A DNA stretch of 35,365 bases from Saprospiraceae bacterium (GCA_020437105.1 JAGQWR010000023.1:1-35365); one strand, 5' to 3'; positions 21,470-30,185 are shown, numbered from the stretch's first letter. The notes: generated by a model from the letters alone, not told the origin. Program-made: numbers and translations.

Positions 21470-23622
21470 CGGCCAATTTGATTGAGCATGTCATAAGTAT
21501 GGCCACGCACTAAAAATGCCCGATCACGTTTATTGAAAAAGTCGAATTTAACGATCACTCTGCGTCCGGTACGGATATCAAATAACATGCCGTACAGAAC
21601 TGTTTTTTTGCGCTTTTGGAATGTAAATACGCCGGTCCAGAGAAAATAATCTGTGCCATAGTGATCGGCAATTTCATTTAATTCATTTTGTCGATACCCG
21701 GCAGTCAGGCTAAGGTCATCCTGTTGGAGTTGTTGACTAAACCAATCATTAAGTATCCGGATTTCATTAAAGGCATCAGTCTGACTTTTATTCAATCGAC
21801 ATACGTCGAGCAACTCAATTTCTACCGGTGTCAGAAGCGCCAATTCCTCCAATGTATTAGCAAAAGTCTTTTGTGCCAATTCAGTTTCCAGATATTTTAC
21901 TCCTCCGGGAATGCGTTGATCCATCTTTAAATATCCGGGATTTACAATTACAATTTTATCCAGCCCCAGATTTAATCCTTTTTTCTTTATTTTTATTAAA
22001 TGTTTACGCCATTCTGTCCGGCCGGCTGAACTATAAAAATAATCCCGTCTTTCTGCCCGATTTCGGGATTCTTCCAAACCTTTTTCAAATTCATGTAAGA
22101 AGGACTCTGTGCCGATTTGATCAATAAAGGCCAATTTCCAATAGTCCGATTTCCTGCTTGTTGTTTTTAGGGAATCACCTGCCAGTGTGTCCATTTCTAC
22201 CGGAGCCGAGATTATAAATTCATCAAGATCATCAAACTGCATGCATAATTCGATAAATAAGTCCTCCACGATTTGGGTTAATTCGGGGTCATCCCGGTGG
22301 TTTTGCCATGTTTCCCAATTGTATCGAAGGGCCAGAATCGTAGCTTCTTTGTTGCGTAATTTTTTTAGGAAATAATGTACTTGCTGTAACTCCCCTTCAA
22401 TTAATTTATAATTGCCCTCAAAAAAATAGTCGTCATCGTTAGCGTATTTGGCATGTACATAAAGTGCCTTGCCCAGGGTTTTTCGCAGATAAAAATTATT
22501 GGGGTACTTCTGAAGTAATAAGTGGCAACAATAAATTACTTCTGCAAAAGATTCGGCATGCAGGTGTAGAAGCGGTATTTCAAACCGGGCTAATTCCCGG
22601 ACCCTTATAAACGTTTCTTCAGAAACCAGGAATTCCTGACGGCCTTCGTTTGACAAGTCTTTAATTGCTCCCTGCATGGCCATTCGGCGCGTTCCAATAT
22701 TGGGGTGGGAGCTTTCACTGTCATCTGCATCCTCATCTTCTCCGGTGATTTCATTTAATTCTTCCAGGAAAAAATTTTCAGGAAAGATATAGTGGTTGCC
22801 CTCGAAAACAGCCCGATCAAATGGTACCTCGGCAAAAGGCAGGTAGGCATATTTAAAAATATCAAACACTGAATTCAGTGTGGCAAAGCTGTAATTTGTT
22901 TTTAATAACCGCTCCAATCCAAGGTTATCGGCTTCTGTTTCTACTTCCTTGGAATAATGATTTTCAGAAAGTAAGGATTCACTAATTCCGGTCTCTTCGA
23001 TCAGATCACTATCCTTCCCCCCTTTTTGGAGGGTGGCCGTTTTTAAATATAAATTTAGCGCATGTTTTTCTTTTACATGTACAAGCTCATGTGAAAGGAT
23101 ATATGCCAATTGAGCTTCATTTTCCAGCATGCTGATTAAACCGAGGGTCACAAATATCGCTCCCTGATTTGTTGCAAAGGCATTGACGCTTTCTGTACGA
23201 AGCGTATAAACGGTTACATATTTTTGCAATTCCGGTTCGTCCCATAATAATTTTTGCATGACCTCATTGAGATAATTACTTACCTCATCATTAAACAGCA
23301 CCAGTCCGCTTTGCAGCAGATCATCAATTACAAAATTAGTTTCAAGGGTAAATTGATCCAGTGTTGCAAAATCCTGTTCTACCGGACCGGATTGCAAAAT
23401 TGCCTCAATTTCACGCTGGTATTTCTCAGTGGACGAGGTCGTGAATATTGCAGGAATCTCTCCCTGGCAGCTTAATGGCGTATATTGATCAAAACCGGGC
23501 AATTGCCCAAAAGAAATAGCTGGGCCAAAAAGATAAATACCTGTTACTACCCAAAGCAGGATTTTTTTGTTCCCGATTTTATAATCTTGAACAAATCTTA
23601 AAAATGGTATTATTCCGAACAT
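21466..23622 (-). CDS. M48-family zinc metalloprotease with long C-terminal region
   Basis: 718 residues from the ATG at 23622; a GTG three codons upstream is possible. Residues about 20-42 form a signal anchor or signal peptide (ILLWVVTGIYLFGPAISFGQ). The protease part covers about 95-250: NAFATNQGAIFVTLGLISML, zinc motif HELVHVKEKH (178-187) and third ligand in EVETEADNLGLERL (about 227-240), all typical of M48 peptidases such as BepA/LoiP. The remaining roughly 430 residues have no motif I know: helical segments (TPR-like near 360-420), then a beta-rich end (YFLWTGVFTFQKRKKTVLYG). No T9SS domain or lipobox is seen. Periplasmic quality control of outer-membrane proteins is a plausible role by family analogy. 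Confidence 0.82.
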   Translation of the reverse strand: MFGIIPFLRFVQDYKIGNKKILLWVVTGIYLFGPAISFGQLPGFDQYTPLSCQGEIPAIFTTSSTEKYQREIEAILQSGPVEQDFATLDQFTLETNFVIDDLLQSGLVLFNDEVSNYLNEVMQKLLWDEPELQKYVTVYTLRTESVNAFATNQGAIFVTLGLISMLENEAQLAYILSHELVHVKEKHALNLYLKTATLQKGGKDSDLIEETGISESLLSENHYSKEVETEADNLGLERLLKTNYSFATLNSVFDIFKYAYLPFAEVPFDRAVFEGNHYIFPENFFLEELNEITGEDEDADDSESSHPNIGTRRMAMQGAIKDLSNEGRQEFLVSEETFIRVRELARFEIPLLHLHAESFAEVIYCCHLLLQKYPNNFYLRKTLGKALYVHAKYANDDDYFFEGNYKLIEGELQQVHYFLKKLRNKEATILALRYNWETWQNHRDDPELTQIVEDLFIELCMQFDDLDEFIISAPVEMDTLAGDSLKTTSRKSDYWKLAFIDQIGTESFLHEFEKGLEESRNRAERRDYFYSSAGRTEWRKHLIKIKKKGLNLGLDKIVIVNPGYLKMDQRIPGGVKYLETELAQKTFANTLEELALLTPVEIELLDVCRLNKSQTDAFNEIRILNDWFSQQLQQDDLSLTAGYRQNELNEIADHYGTDYFLWTGVFTFQKRKKTVLYGMLFDIRTGRRVIVKFDFFNKRDRAFLVRGHTYDMLNQIGR

Positions 23623-23639
23623 TTTATCCACTTTAATTT

Positions 23640-23776
23640 CGTTTCGCTCCGGTTTAATGCGCTTCGCTCATATTTAAAGCGTTTAACCCGTTTGAATCGT
23701 TAAGTTACCTACAATAGACCAGGGCGAAGCCCCCAGACCGCAAAGCTGACAGGCCAGCCAGACCGGGCCAAAAGCC
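23640..23776. repeat. Intergenic repeat-derived sequence between M48 and phosphoesterase genes
   Basis: It contains CGCTCC/CGCTTCGCTC units, a 21-bp match (23681-23701) to 3527-3547 with two mismatches, and AGACC-containing units (ATAGACC, CAGACCG, CAGACCG again) from 23714 to 23765. There are no stem-loop terminators with U tracts and no frame of note. It abuts the stop codon of the phosphoesterase gene at 23777. Confidence 0.5.
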
Positions 23777-26146
23777 CTAGCCCCCCTCAACCACCAACAT
23801 CCCTATCCCCTTTAAAATCAAACCGACATTTAATTTAACAAAATAAATTCCAGCTGGCAAATCTCGACGTTGCAATATGACTTCTGTCTGTCCAAACCCG
23901 CTAAATGAATCTACCTGTACCCCCATTTGATTTATGACCAGTAACTCCCATTTTCCCGGCTCGGGAATTTTGATAGTGGCCTGATCCATAAACGGATTGG
24001 GATAAATTTCAAGTTTATTAATACGGTCAGGTGCAGCTTTTGTTGGGGATAGTACATATTCAGAACAGGCGACCTCTTTTTTACCCAATCGCAAAAAGAG
24101 GTCATCAAAATAGCTGTCGTTATCGTTGCCTGCATTCCGTGTGCCTCTCAAGGTAAAGTTGATTAAACGGCAGGAAGCCGGAATATCTGCCCATTCATTA
24201 AATTCGGTCCAACCGGAATTTAGTGTGGATAATACCGGGGTGGAATCTAATACCACACCAGACTCATCCATAAAATATAATTGCATCTCCGGTAAATCGG
24301 AACCGGCGTAATCCGACATAAATCCACCATAATTTACCTGGATTTCTGCATTGTCAATCTCGTTGGCAAAGGATACCACATTTGTAAGCTGCGTACATTC
24401 GCCGAAAGGCCCATCGGTGCAAACACCTCCCACAGCAAAATAATAATCGCCGCTGTTTGGACTTATTCCGTCGCACTCGCCATCCTGTAAAGCCTCCAGG
24501 ATGCCAACAGTCGGGGTCCATCCAAAAACGCCGGCTTCTGCCCCCGGATTTACCAACAGGTTTTGACTGATTTCGGAAAGTCCGGTCGTAAAGTGTGTGC
24601 CCTCCGTCCAGGCACTCCAATTGAGTTGCCGATCCCGATAACGTACCCGCCAGCAATAGTCTGTATTTTCCAGCAGGTTGTTTACCTGCTCATTGTGGAG
24701 TGCATCATCTGCCTGAGTGTCTATTTCATTATACCAATTTTCATACTGTTTCCAGCTATCAAATATCGGATCTGCAAAGTCACAATTTAAAGCAACCTGC
24801 CACTGGCTGGCACCATGAACAGCCTCCGGACGAATGCTGCTGAAAGCTTGTGCTTCAAGCAAGACACAATCAGGAGATACGACTTCCTCAATCGGAAAAA
24901 CAGGAACCGGGATCTCCGGACTAATATCATATCTGTGAATAGTCAGGCTATCCCGCAATTCATTATCCCGAAACTGGGCCTGATTTCCGCGACTTATGCG
25001 GCGGAGGGTAAAGGCAGGGTCATCTCCAGCGGCGACATCCACCAGCACAAACCCATATTCATCCTGTGATTTGCTAAATTCTGCATAATCGAAATTTGGA
25101 AATTCTCCCCAATTGTCGATTGCTCCGCCAGCTGTAGCCACATTTACCCACATGTGTTTGTGGTCCCGGGATTGCCCGCGGGAATAGGCATGGGTATGAC
25201 CGAAAAAATGAATACTGGGTTTGCCGCAATTGGTACTAAATTCCTGTAGTAAGTTGACTACCTCTCCCGTAAAATCACTTTCGCCGGGCGTCCAGAGTTC
25301 GGATTTGTGCGGATGATGTAACTCAGCAAATACAAAATCAATAGAATCAATCTGACAGGCATCTGCGAGTACGGCTTCCAGCCAGGCTAATTGCCCGGGT
25401 GTATCATAGGGCGGATTGGAGTTTAATCCGATTACCCGCACATTGGAATAGTCTGCGTACCACCAGTGTTCTTCAAAGCCTGGACTGCCATTCGCCGGAA
25501 GGTGGAAATAATTAAAATAATAGGCCGTATTGTTTTCATGATTTCCTAAAACCGGATAGACCGGAACCTGCCGAAAAAGCGTCTGAGCAGGATCAAAAAA
25601 ATCACTTTTCCAGCTGCCGTAATCATTGCCGGTAGCGACCAGGTCACCGGGGATAAGCACGAGGTTTAGGGCTTCGATCAACGGATCGGGGTACTGCTGA
25701 TCTATATAGGGAAGAACGCCGTCCTGGATGATTTCCGCAAATTTTGTTGGCTCCGCACCGTCTTTCTGCATATCACTCATTGCGAGGAGGCTGATGGATT
25801 GTTCGTCGGAGGCAAAGGGAGGCGTTTTGAAGGAGTAAATGGCCGACTGAGCTGCTCCGGTCTGCACTCGATAATAATACACCGTAAAGCGTTCGAGTCC
25901 GGTGAGGTGGACATCGTGTATCCTGGTGCTGCCATTATTTGGAGCAGCAGTACCATTTGCCACAAGCCCCAGGTCGCTGCTTAGCCCATATTCAACGAGG
26001 CTTTCATCTCCTGTACTTGTTTCCCAAAGGATTCGGATCGCATTTGGCGATACATCCTGCAAATAGGGTTGAACGAGGATAGTCTGCCCTTGTATCTGTC
26101 CGGATATCCAGCATAGGAAAAATGGAAAAAGCAGTTTTAGTTTCAT
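23777..26146 (-). CDS. Secreted metallophosphoesterase with fibronectin III-like domain and T9SS domain
   Basis: 789 residues with signal peptide 1-21 (WISGQIQGQ). Residues 22-108 are a purple-acid-phosphatase-like N-terminal beta domain (PYLQDVSPNAIRILWETS). The calcineurin-like metal sites follow in order: Asp125 (SDMQ), GDLVATGNDYG (167-177), GNHEN (201-205), ELHHPH (275-280) and GHTHAYSRG (316-324). After about 410 come a fibronectin III-like segment (WQVALNCDFADPIFDSWKQ, DYCWRVRYRDRQLNWS) and a jelly-roll-like domain (NLLVNPGAEAGVFGW). The C-terminal T9SS domain starts at KLEIYPNPFMDQATIKI, but it ends GIGMLVVEGG instead of the usual basic tail. It should hydrolyse phosphoesters outside the cell. 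It lies 9 bp downstream of the amidohydrolase gene. Confidence 0.88.
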   Translation of the reverse strand: MKLKLLFPFFLCWISGQIQGQTILVQPYLQDVSPNAIRILWETSTGDESLVEYGLSSDLGLVANGTAAPNNGSTRIHDVHLTGLERFTVYYYRVQTGAAQSAIYSFKTPPFASDEQSISLLAMSDMQKDGAEPTKFAEIIQDGVLPYIDQQYPDPLIEALNLVLIPGDLVATGNDYGSWKSDFFDPAQTLFRQVPVYPVLGNHENNTAYYFNYFHLPANGSPGFEEHWWYADYSNVRVIGLNSNPPYDTPGQLAWLEAVLADACQIDSIDFVFAELHHPHKSELWTPGESDFTGEVVNLLQEFSTNCGKPSIHFFGHTHAYSRGQSRDHKHMWVNVATAGGAIDNWGEFPNFDYAEFSKSQDEYGFVLVDVAAGDDPAFTLRRISRGNQAQFRDNELRDSLTIHRYDISPEIPVPVFPIEEVVSPDCVLLEAQAFSSIRPEAVHGASQWQVALNCDFADPIFDSWKQYENWYNEIDTQADDALHNEQVNNLLENTDYCWRVRYRDRQLNWSAWTEGTHFTTGLSEISQNLLVNPGAEAGVFGWTPTVGILEALQDGECDGISPNSGDYYFAVGGVCTDGPFGECTQLTNVVSFANEIDNAEIQVNYGGFMSDYAGSDLPEMQLYFMDESGVVLDSTPVLSTLNSGWTEFNEWADIPASCRLINFTLRGTRNAGNDNDSYFDDLFLRLGKKEVACSEYVLSPTKAAPDRINKLEIYPNPFMDQATIKIPEPGKWELLVINQMGVQVDSFSGFGQTEVILQRRDLPAGIYFVKLNVGLILKGIGMLVVEGG

Positions 26147-26155
26147 GGGAACAAT

Positions 26156-28111
26156 TTAATCAATACGCACAAATTTCTTAATGACCCGGCTTCCGTTTTC
26201 CAGTTGGATGCTGATAAAATAGGTGCCTGGCGGAATGCCGGAGAGGTTGGCTGTAAACGAATCGCGTTTTCCGGCATTTTCGGTCCAGATCAGTTCGCCG
26301 GCACTAGTATAAACCTCAAAAGCGGTCATATTTCCGTTTTGGCTCTTCACCAACACATAGTTAGATCCTGGATTAGGAGAAAGGGAAATCAGCTTGTCTG
26401 TTTCATCTACCTGAGTCAGGTTGGAAATAACGGGTAGCTCATCGGATCGATATACTTCGGTGCCATCCACCCAGGTGCACAGTACTTTTGTCAGGGCGAT
26501 TTGGTTTTGGGGGATGGTGAAAATATCCTGGTTGACGCAAATAAAATCGGCCCATTTGCCAACTTCCAGGCTGCCTGTGAATTGGTCCTGGCGCATTAGA
26601 TAAGCCCCATGAATGGTATAGGCTTTGACCACAGCTTCCACACTCGGCATTTCCTGGGGGGCACGGGTAAGCGCATTTTGCATGCCATGAAAGGGGTTAA
26701 GCGTACTTACATCCCAGTCGCTACTCAGCGTTACACGGGCGTTATTATCGTAAATAAATTTTAGCGGAATAAAATTTTCAGAGCGCTCCGCTCCAACAAA
26801 ATCCTCGTTTAGACCCCAGTATTGTGGCTCTGTCCAGTAGCCGGCAACCTGCATATCAGCAGTTACATTTAATTCCTCAAAGCGGGGAAAATCGGCAGGG
26901 TCCACAAATTCCAGGTGGGTGATTCGGTGTCGGGCACCAATATCGCCGTTTTGATTTCGGGCAAATTCGATGGCATTTAGTCCTTCCGTGACGCCCCGGT
27001 CGCCAATGGCGTGGATATGAAAATCGTAGCCTGTTGTTTCGAGGGTGCTGATCAGGGTGGACAAACGGTTTACCTCAATATAATTCAGACCTGTGTCAAA
27101 CGGCAGGCCCCAGTTAAAGTCATAAGGCTCCAGAAGTGCGGCAGTGGCATTGATAGAAATGCCGTCTGAATAGACTTTCAACTGGTTGATGCGTAAAAAA
27201 TTATCGTCTGCCTGGTACATGGATTGCAGAATCGGAACCATCTCGGCATCTTCATCTTCCGGGTAAACCCAGGGTGTGAGCACCATCCGGCAGGTTAGCA
27301 GGCCATTGTCTTGTACATCCTGCCAGATTTGGAGGTAATTTCGTTTCCAGTAGGTTCGGGCTTCGCAGGCAGAGGTGATGCCATTGCGTGCCATTAAGGG
27401 CAGACTGTATTCAATCAGTCCGTTATAATTAAGCGCATCGATCACCGGATTGGATGCCAGCGCCTGATGCAACACCAGGTCTCCTGCATTATCAAGTAAA
27501 ACCCCGATAATGGTGCCATTGCCCAGCTTCATTATGTGTCCGCCAACCGGATCGGGCGTATTCGCATCAATGCCGGCCATTTCAAGGCCTTTGGAATTCA
27601 CCCAAACAGAATGGGAGGTTTCTTCCAGTACAGCCACCGGCACATCCGGAAAAGCCTGATCCAAGGCAAAGCGCGGAATGACGCCGCCTTCCAGAAGCGT
27701 GAAAATGGAATGTCCGTAAGCCAGAATCCAGCCATTTTCGTTCGGTTCTAAATTACAATTGGCCAGGGTCGTGACCAGGTCCTGCGTGTACCACTCGTAT
27801 GGATCCAGCAGGCAATCGCCATATACCAGAGAGCCGGCTTCCAGTGGGTGCATGTGTACATCGTGGATGCCGGGCAGGATTAAACGGCCATCGAGGTCTT
27901 CTACTACAGTGGAACTGCCTATATGTTGGTTTATATCGGTATTTGAGCCGACAAAGAGGATGAGGTTATCTTTTATCGCCAGCGCTTCCGCGAATGGCTG
28001 TGCGTCATTGGCGGTATAAATTTTACCATTAATAAATACGCGGTCGGCCTGTTGAGCCGAAAGCAGGTGGCTAAAAAATAGGAACAGGAAGAAAAAAATT
28101 CTGGATTTCAT
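26156..28111 (-). CDS. Secreted amidohydrolase (YtcJ-like, amidohydrolase family 3) with T9SS domain
   Basis: 651 residues. Signal peptide 1-19 (FFLFLFFSHLLSAQ). A short beta domain (RVFINGKIYTANDAQPFAEA) precedes the metal site HDVHMHP (83-89). Further landmarks are YDFHIHAIGDRGV, RHRITHLEFVDPADFPR, the catalytic Asp in TLSSDWDVSTLNPFHGMQNAL, and GSLEVGKWADFICVNQDIF at the end of the barrel, all typical of YtcJ-like metal-dependent hydrolases. Residues from about 575 form a T9SS type A domain (SLSPNPGSNYVLV to VIKKFVRID). YtcJ-like enzymes are usually cytoplasmic or periplasmic; a T9SS-exported version is less usual. The substrate is unknown. It is the first gene of a pair with the phosphoesterase. 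Confidence 0.9.
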   Translation of the reverse strand: MKSRIFFFLFLFFSHLLSAQQADRVFINGKIYTANDAQPFAEALAIKDNLILFVGSNTDINQHIGSSTVVEDLDGRLILPGIHDVHMHPLEAGSLVYGDCLLDPYEWYTQDLVTTLANCNLEPNENGWILAYGHSIFTLLEGGVIPRFALDQAFPDVPVAVLEETSHSVWVNSKGLEMAGIDANTPDPVGGHIMKLGNGTIIGVLLDNAGDLVLHQALASNPVIDALNYNGLIEYSLPLMARNGITSACEARTYWKRNYLQIWQDVQDNGLLTCRMVLTPWVYPEDEDAEMVPILQSMYQADDNFLRINQLKVYSDGISINATAALLEPYDFNWGLPFDTGLNYIEVNRLSTLISTLETTGYDFHIHAIGDRGVTEGLNAIEFARNQNGDIGARHRITHLEFVDPADFPRFEELNVTADMQVAGYWTEPQYWGLNEDFVGAERSENFIPLKFIYDNNARVTLSSDWDVSTLNPFHGMQNALTRAPQEMPSVEAVVKAYTIHGAYLMRQDQFTGSLEVGKWADFICVNQDIFTIPQNQIALTKVLCTWVDGTEVYRSDELPVISNLTQVDETDKLISLSPNPGSNYVLVKSQNGNMTAFEVYTSAGELIWTENAGKRDSFTANLSGIPPGTYFISIQLENGSRVIKKFVRID

Positions 28112-28159
28112 TGGGTTGAATTATGTTGGGCGAAAGTGGATTCAGAATATTAAGGAAAA

Positions 28160-28753
28160 TTAGCTTTTATATTTATCATTTAACCCGATGCCTTGCAGGA
28201 TTAGGGGAATGATTTTTTCCAGTCGTTTAAGCCGGGTTTCGGATCGCTTGGCTTCCGAGATATATTCGGCAAATTCGCGTTGTTTGCCGGGAGTGAATGT
28301 ATCGAAATTTGTTTTTAATTCGGGCTGATTCATAAATGCCTGATCTAATTCTTGCGGAATTTCGATCTTTTTTGCGCTGTTTATTTTAATTTCTTTGCCC
28401 GCTTTTTGATTTTGTATAGCTTCCTGTACATAAGACAGAATGATTTGATCATCTATTTCTTCCGGGGAATTAAAACGCATTTGACGAAGCCCTCTTGTTT
28501 TTCCTTCCTGGGCATTGAGTAATAACTTATTGGGGTCTTTGAGAAAAACGCCCTGGTAAAACCAAATACCGACATAGGATTTAAAGGCCGCTATGCCCAC
28601 CACGTTTTTATTGTCGAGGGTATAAACCGGAACACCCCATTTAATGGTTTCGCTCAGTTCTGAAGCTTGTATTAAGCTACGAAGTTGTTTTAGGGCAGCT
28701 TCCCATTCCGGATGCGCCTTAATATATCCTTCCACCGTCTTTTTTCTTTCCAT
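28160..28753 (-). CDS. YdeI/OmdA-like protein with DUF1801 domain
   Basis: 197 residues, ATG start. The N-terminal part (about 5-115) is a DUF1801 domain: MERKKTVEGYIKAHPEWEAAL, ETIKWGVPVYTL, VVGIAAFKSYVGIWFYQGVF and LRQMRF. The C-terminal part (about 130-190) is the OmdA/YdeI helical motif with FTPGKQREFAEYISEAKRSETRLKRLEKI. The function is not settled: B. subtilis YdhG-like DUF1801 proteins have been linked to frataxin-like iron delivery, and YdeI homologues to peptide resistance. It is cytoplasmic, 48 bp upstream of the amidohydrolase gene on the same strand. An inverted-repeat element lies just upstream of the start. Confidence 0.85.
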   Translation of the reverse strand: MERKKTVEGYIKAHPEWEAALKQLRSLIQASELSETIKWGVPVYTLDNKNVVGIAAFKSYVGIWFYQGVFLKDPNKLLLNAQEGKTRGLRQMRFNSPEEIDDQIILSYVQEAIQNQKAGKEIKINSAKKIEIPQELDQAFMNQPELKTNFDTFTPGKQREFAEYISEAKRSETRLKRLEKIIPLILQGIGLNDKYKS

Positions 28754-28767
28754 GGCAAAAATTTAGA

Positions 28768-28994
28768 ACGTGTATGGGATTTACACTTCGGCGTATTAGT
28801 AGCAAATTTTAAACTGCTCTTTGTTATTTTTTACAGCCGGGTTGCACCGCCCTATGGTCGGGATTTGCAACCCGCATCCTCCGCTAGCTATCGGAGCGAA
28901 AAATGCCCCTGCCCGCTCTTTAGAGCGCTGGCAGGCAAGTCGATCAGAACAAAATTTGTTCACTTCTGCATCCAAAAGCAATTCCCAAACACGT
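28768..28994. repeat. 227-bp non-coding element with imperfect terminal inverted repeats
   Basis: ACGTGTATGGGA (28768-28779) and TCCCAAACACGT (28983-28994) are inverted repeats with one mismatch. Internal structure includes a 9-bp perfect stem, CGGGTTGCA (28838-28846) with TGCAACCCG (28866-28874), the near-palindrome CTCCGCTAGCTATCGGAG, and CGCTCT-TT-AGAGCG (28914-28927). A 94-codon frame through it has no protein features. It starts 14 bases before the YdeI-like start codon and ends 2 bases before the deacetylase stop codon. The structure suggests a miniature element; no target-site duplication is clear. Confidence 0.6.
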
Positions 28995-28996
28995 GA

Positions 28997-29908
28997 TTAG
29001 TTTATCATATCATAAACCTGGTTGCGCAGATTGAGTGCTGATTTTGTAAATAGAGCACGTACTAATTCCCAATTGGCTCCAAAACGCAATTTCAGCTGAT
29101 TCATCGGGTTGCGTGGCGAAAGCCCCATGCGCGGCAGCCGATAGGGGTCATCCCCCTGCTTCAGATGCCGGGGATCGGTTGAAAAGGCCAGGCGGATATT
29201 TTGGGCTTTTAAAAAGTTGATTTCGCGATCGCTAAAATCCATTTTTGAGTGGCCGTTGGGATAGGCAAAATAATGTATGGGTTGGTTCAGTAATTTGGCA
29301 AGTTCCTGGATAGATGCACTAATCTCTTCCTCACTGGATTGATCGGGTTCATTTTTTAAAATGGGGTGATTCATGGTATGCGCTCCAATTGTTACCAGGC
29401 CGGATGCGTTTACTTCCTTTAACTCCTCCAGGCTCATATTTTGTGGTGGCTTGGGCGGGGTATTGGTTTGCTCCTGATAAATTCGGATCAGCTCGTGGAT
29501 CTGCTTAATAGTCAGGCATTTCAAAATGATGCTAAACGGGATTTTGGCAACTTTTTCCGGATTTAGATTCAATTCTTTCAGCACTATTTTTCGCATGGTT
29601 TGCTGATCGTAATCTTCCGTTTCCTGAAACCAGAAATTGGAGCGCTCCGAAATTATCTTGGGCGAAACAAAGTGCGATACCGGAACCTGGTGTTTGACCA
29701 GAATCGGATAGGCGATTTTATAAAAGGTTTGATCTCCGTCATCGAATGTAATATGACATAGGTTTTTTGGTTTTTTCCCGGTACTTTGAATTTCTTCCAA
29801 TTCTTGAATAGCAATTAGTCGATACCTTGATTTAAGTGCAAGAATCTCCTGCTCAAACCAATGTTGATCATCTACTTTATGAAAATTTACGATGACACTT
29901 TTTCGCAT
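28997..29908 (-). CDS. Polysaccharide deacetylase (NodB-like)
   Basis: 303 residues, no signal peptide. The NodB motifs are HITFDDGDQ (52-60; Asp56 and Asp57 as catalytic base and metal ligand), AHTMNHPIL (176-184; His177 and His181 as metal ligands), and FAYPNGHSKMDFSDREI, which supplies the third motif. Members are carbohydrate esterase family 4 enzymes that remove N- or O-acetyl groups from glycans. The C-terminal extension (PRMGLSPRNPMNQLKLRFGA) is typical of members in Bacteroidota polysaccharide loci. Cytoplasmic location suggests it acts on a precursor. It lies between two inverted-repeat elements and follows GNAT and AI-2E genes on the same strand. Confidence 0.85.
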   Translation of the reverse strand: MRKSVIVNFHKVDDQHWFEQEILALKSRYRLIAIQELEEIQSTGKKPKNLCHITFDDGDQTFYKIAYPILVKHQVPVSHFVSPKIISERSNFWFQETEDYDQQTMRKIVLKELNLNPEKVAKIPFSIILKCLTIKQIHELIRIYQEQTNTPPKPPQNMSLEELKEVNASGLVTIGAHTMNHPILKNEPDQSSEEEISASIQELAKLLNQPIHYFAYPNGHSKMDFSDREINFLKAQNIRLAFSTDPRHLKQGDDPYRLPRMGLSPRNPMNQLKLRFGANWELVRALFTKSALNLRNQVYDMIN

Positions 29909-29931
29909 AATTTATCGGGGAAATTTGTTTT

Positions 29932-30141
29932 TATACCCGAAGCGAAATGATTTGAGTCGTTTTCACTTGCCACTGCGGCTGTCCACTTTGTTGCACCCTC
30001 GATAGCTATCGGGGCGCCGACGCTAAGGCGTCGCCTACGTTTTGCACCTAGTTGAAAACCACATTGGCTTCGCGCTAACTTTCCCAACTGAGCGAAGCGA
30101 ACTCACAACCGAAGGGCGTAAACCACTTCGTTTCGGGTATA
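29932..30141. repeat. 210-bp non-coding element with 18-bp terminal inverted repeats
   Basis: TATACCCGAAGCGAAATG (29932-29949) and CACTTCGTTTCGGGTATA (30124-30141) are inverted repeats, matching at 16 of 18 positions. Inside are the palindromic core GATAGCTATCGGGG (30001-30014), the hairpin CGACGC-TAAG-GCGTCG, and GCTTCGC with GCGAAGC further right. There is no supported gene. It occupies most of the interval between deacetylase and GNAT genes. The build is that of a miniature inverted-repeat element or a folded intergenic RNA. Confidence 0.7.
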
Positions 30142-30185
30142 GTTATCGAAGGTGGGTGAAAAAAAATCAATTCTCAAACACATCT

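Noticed and set aside
28712..28996. 94-codon plus-strand frame over the 28768-28994 element
   Set aside because: It runs through the inverted repeats and palindromes, shows no domain and begins inside the YdeI-like gene.
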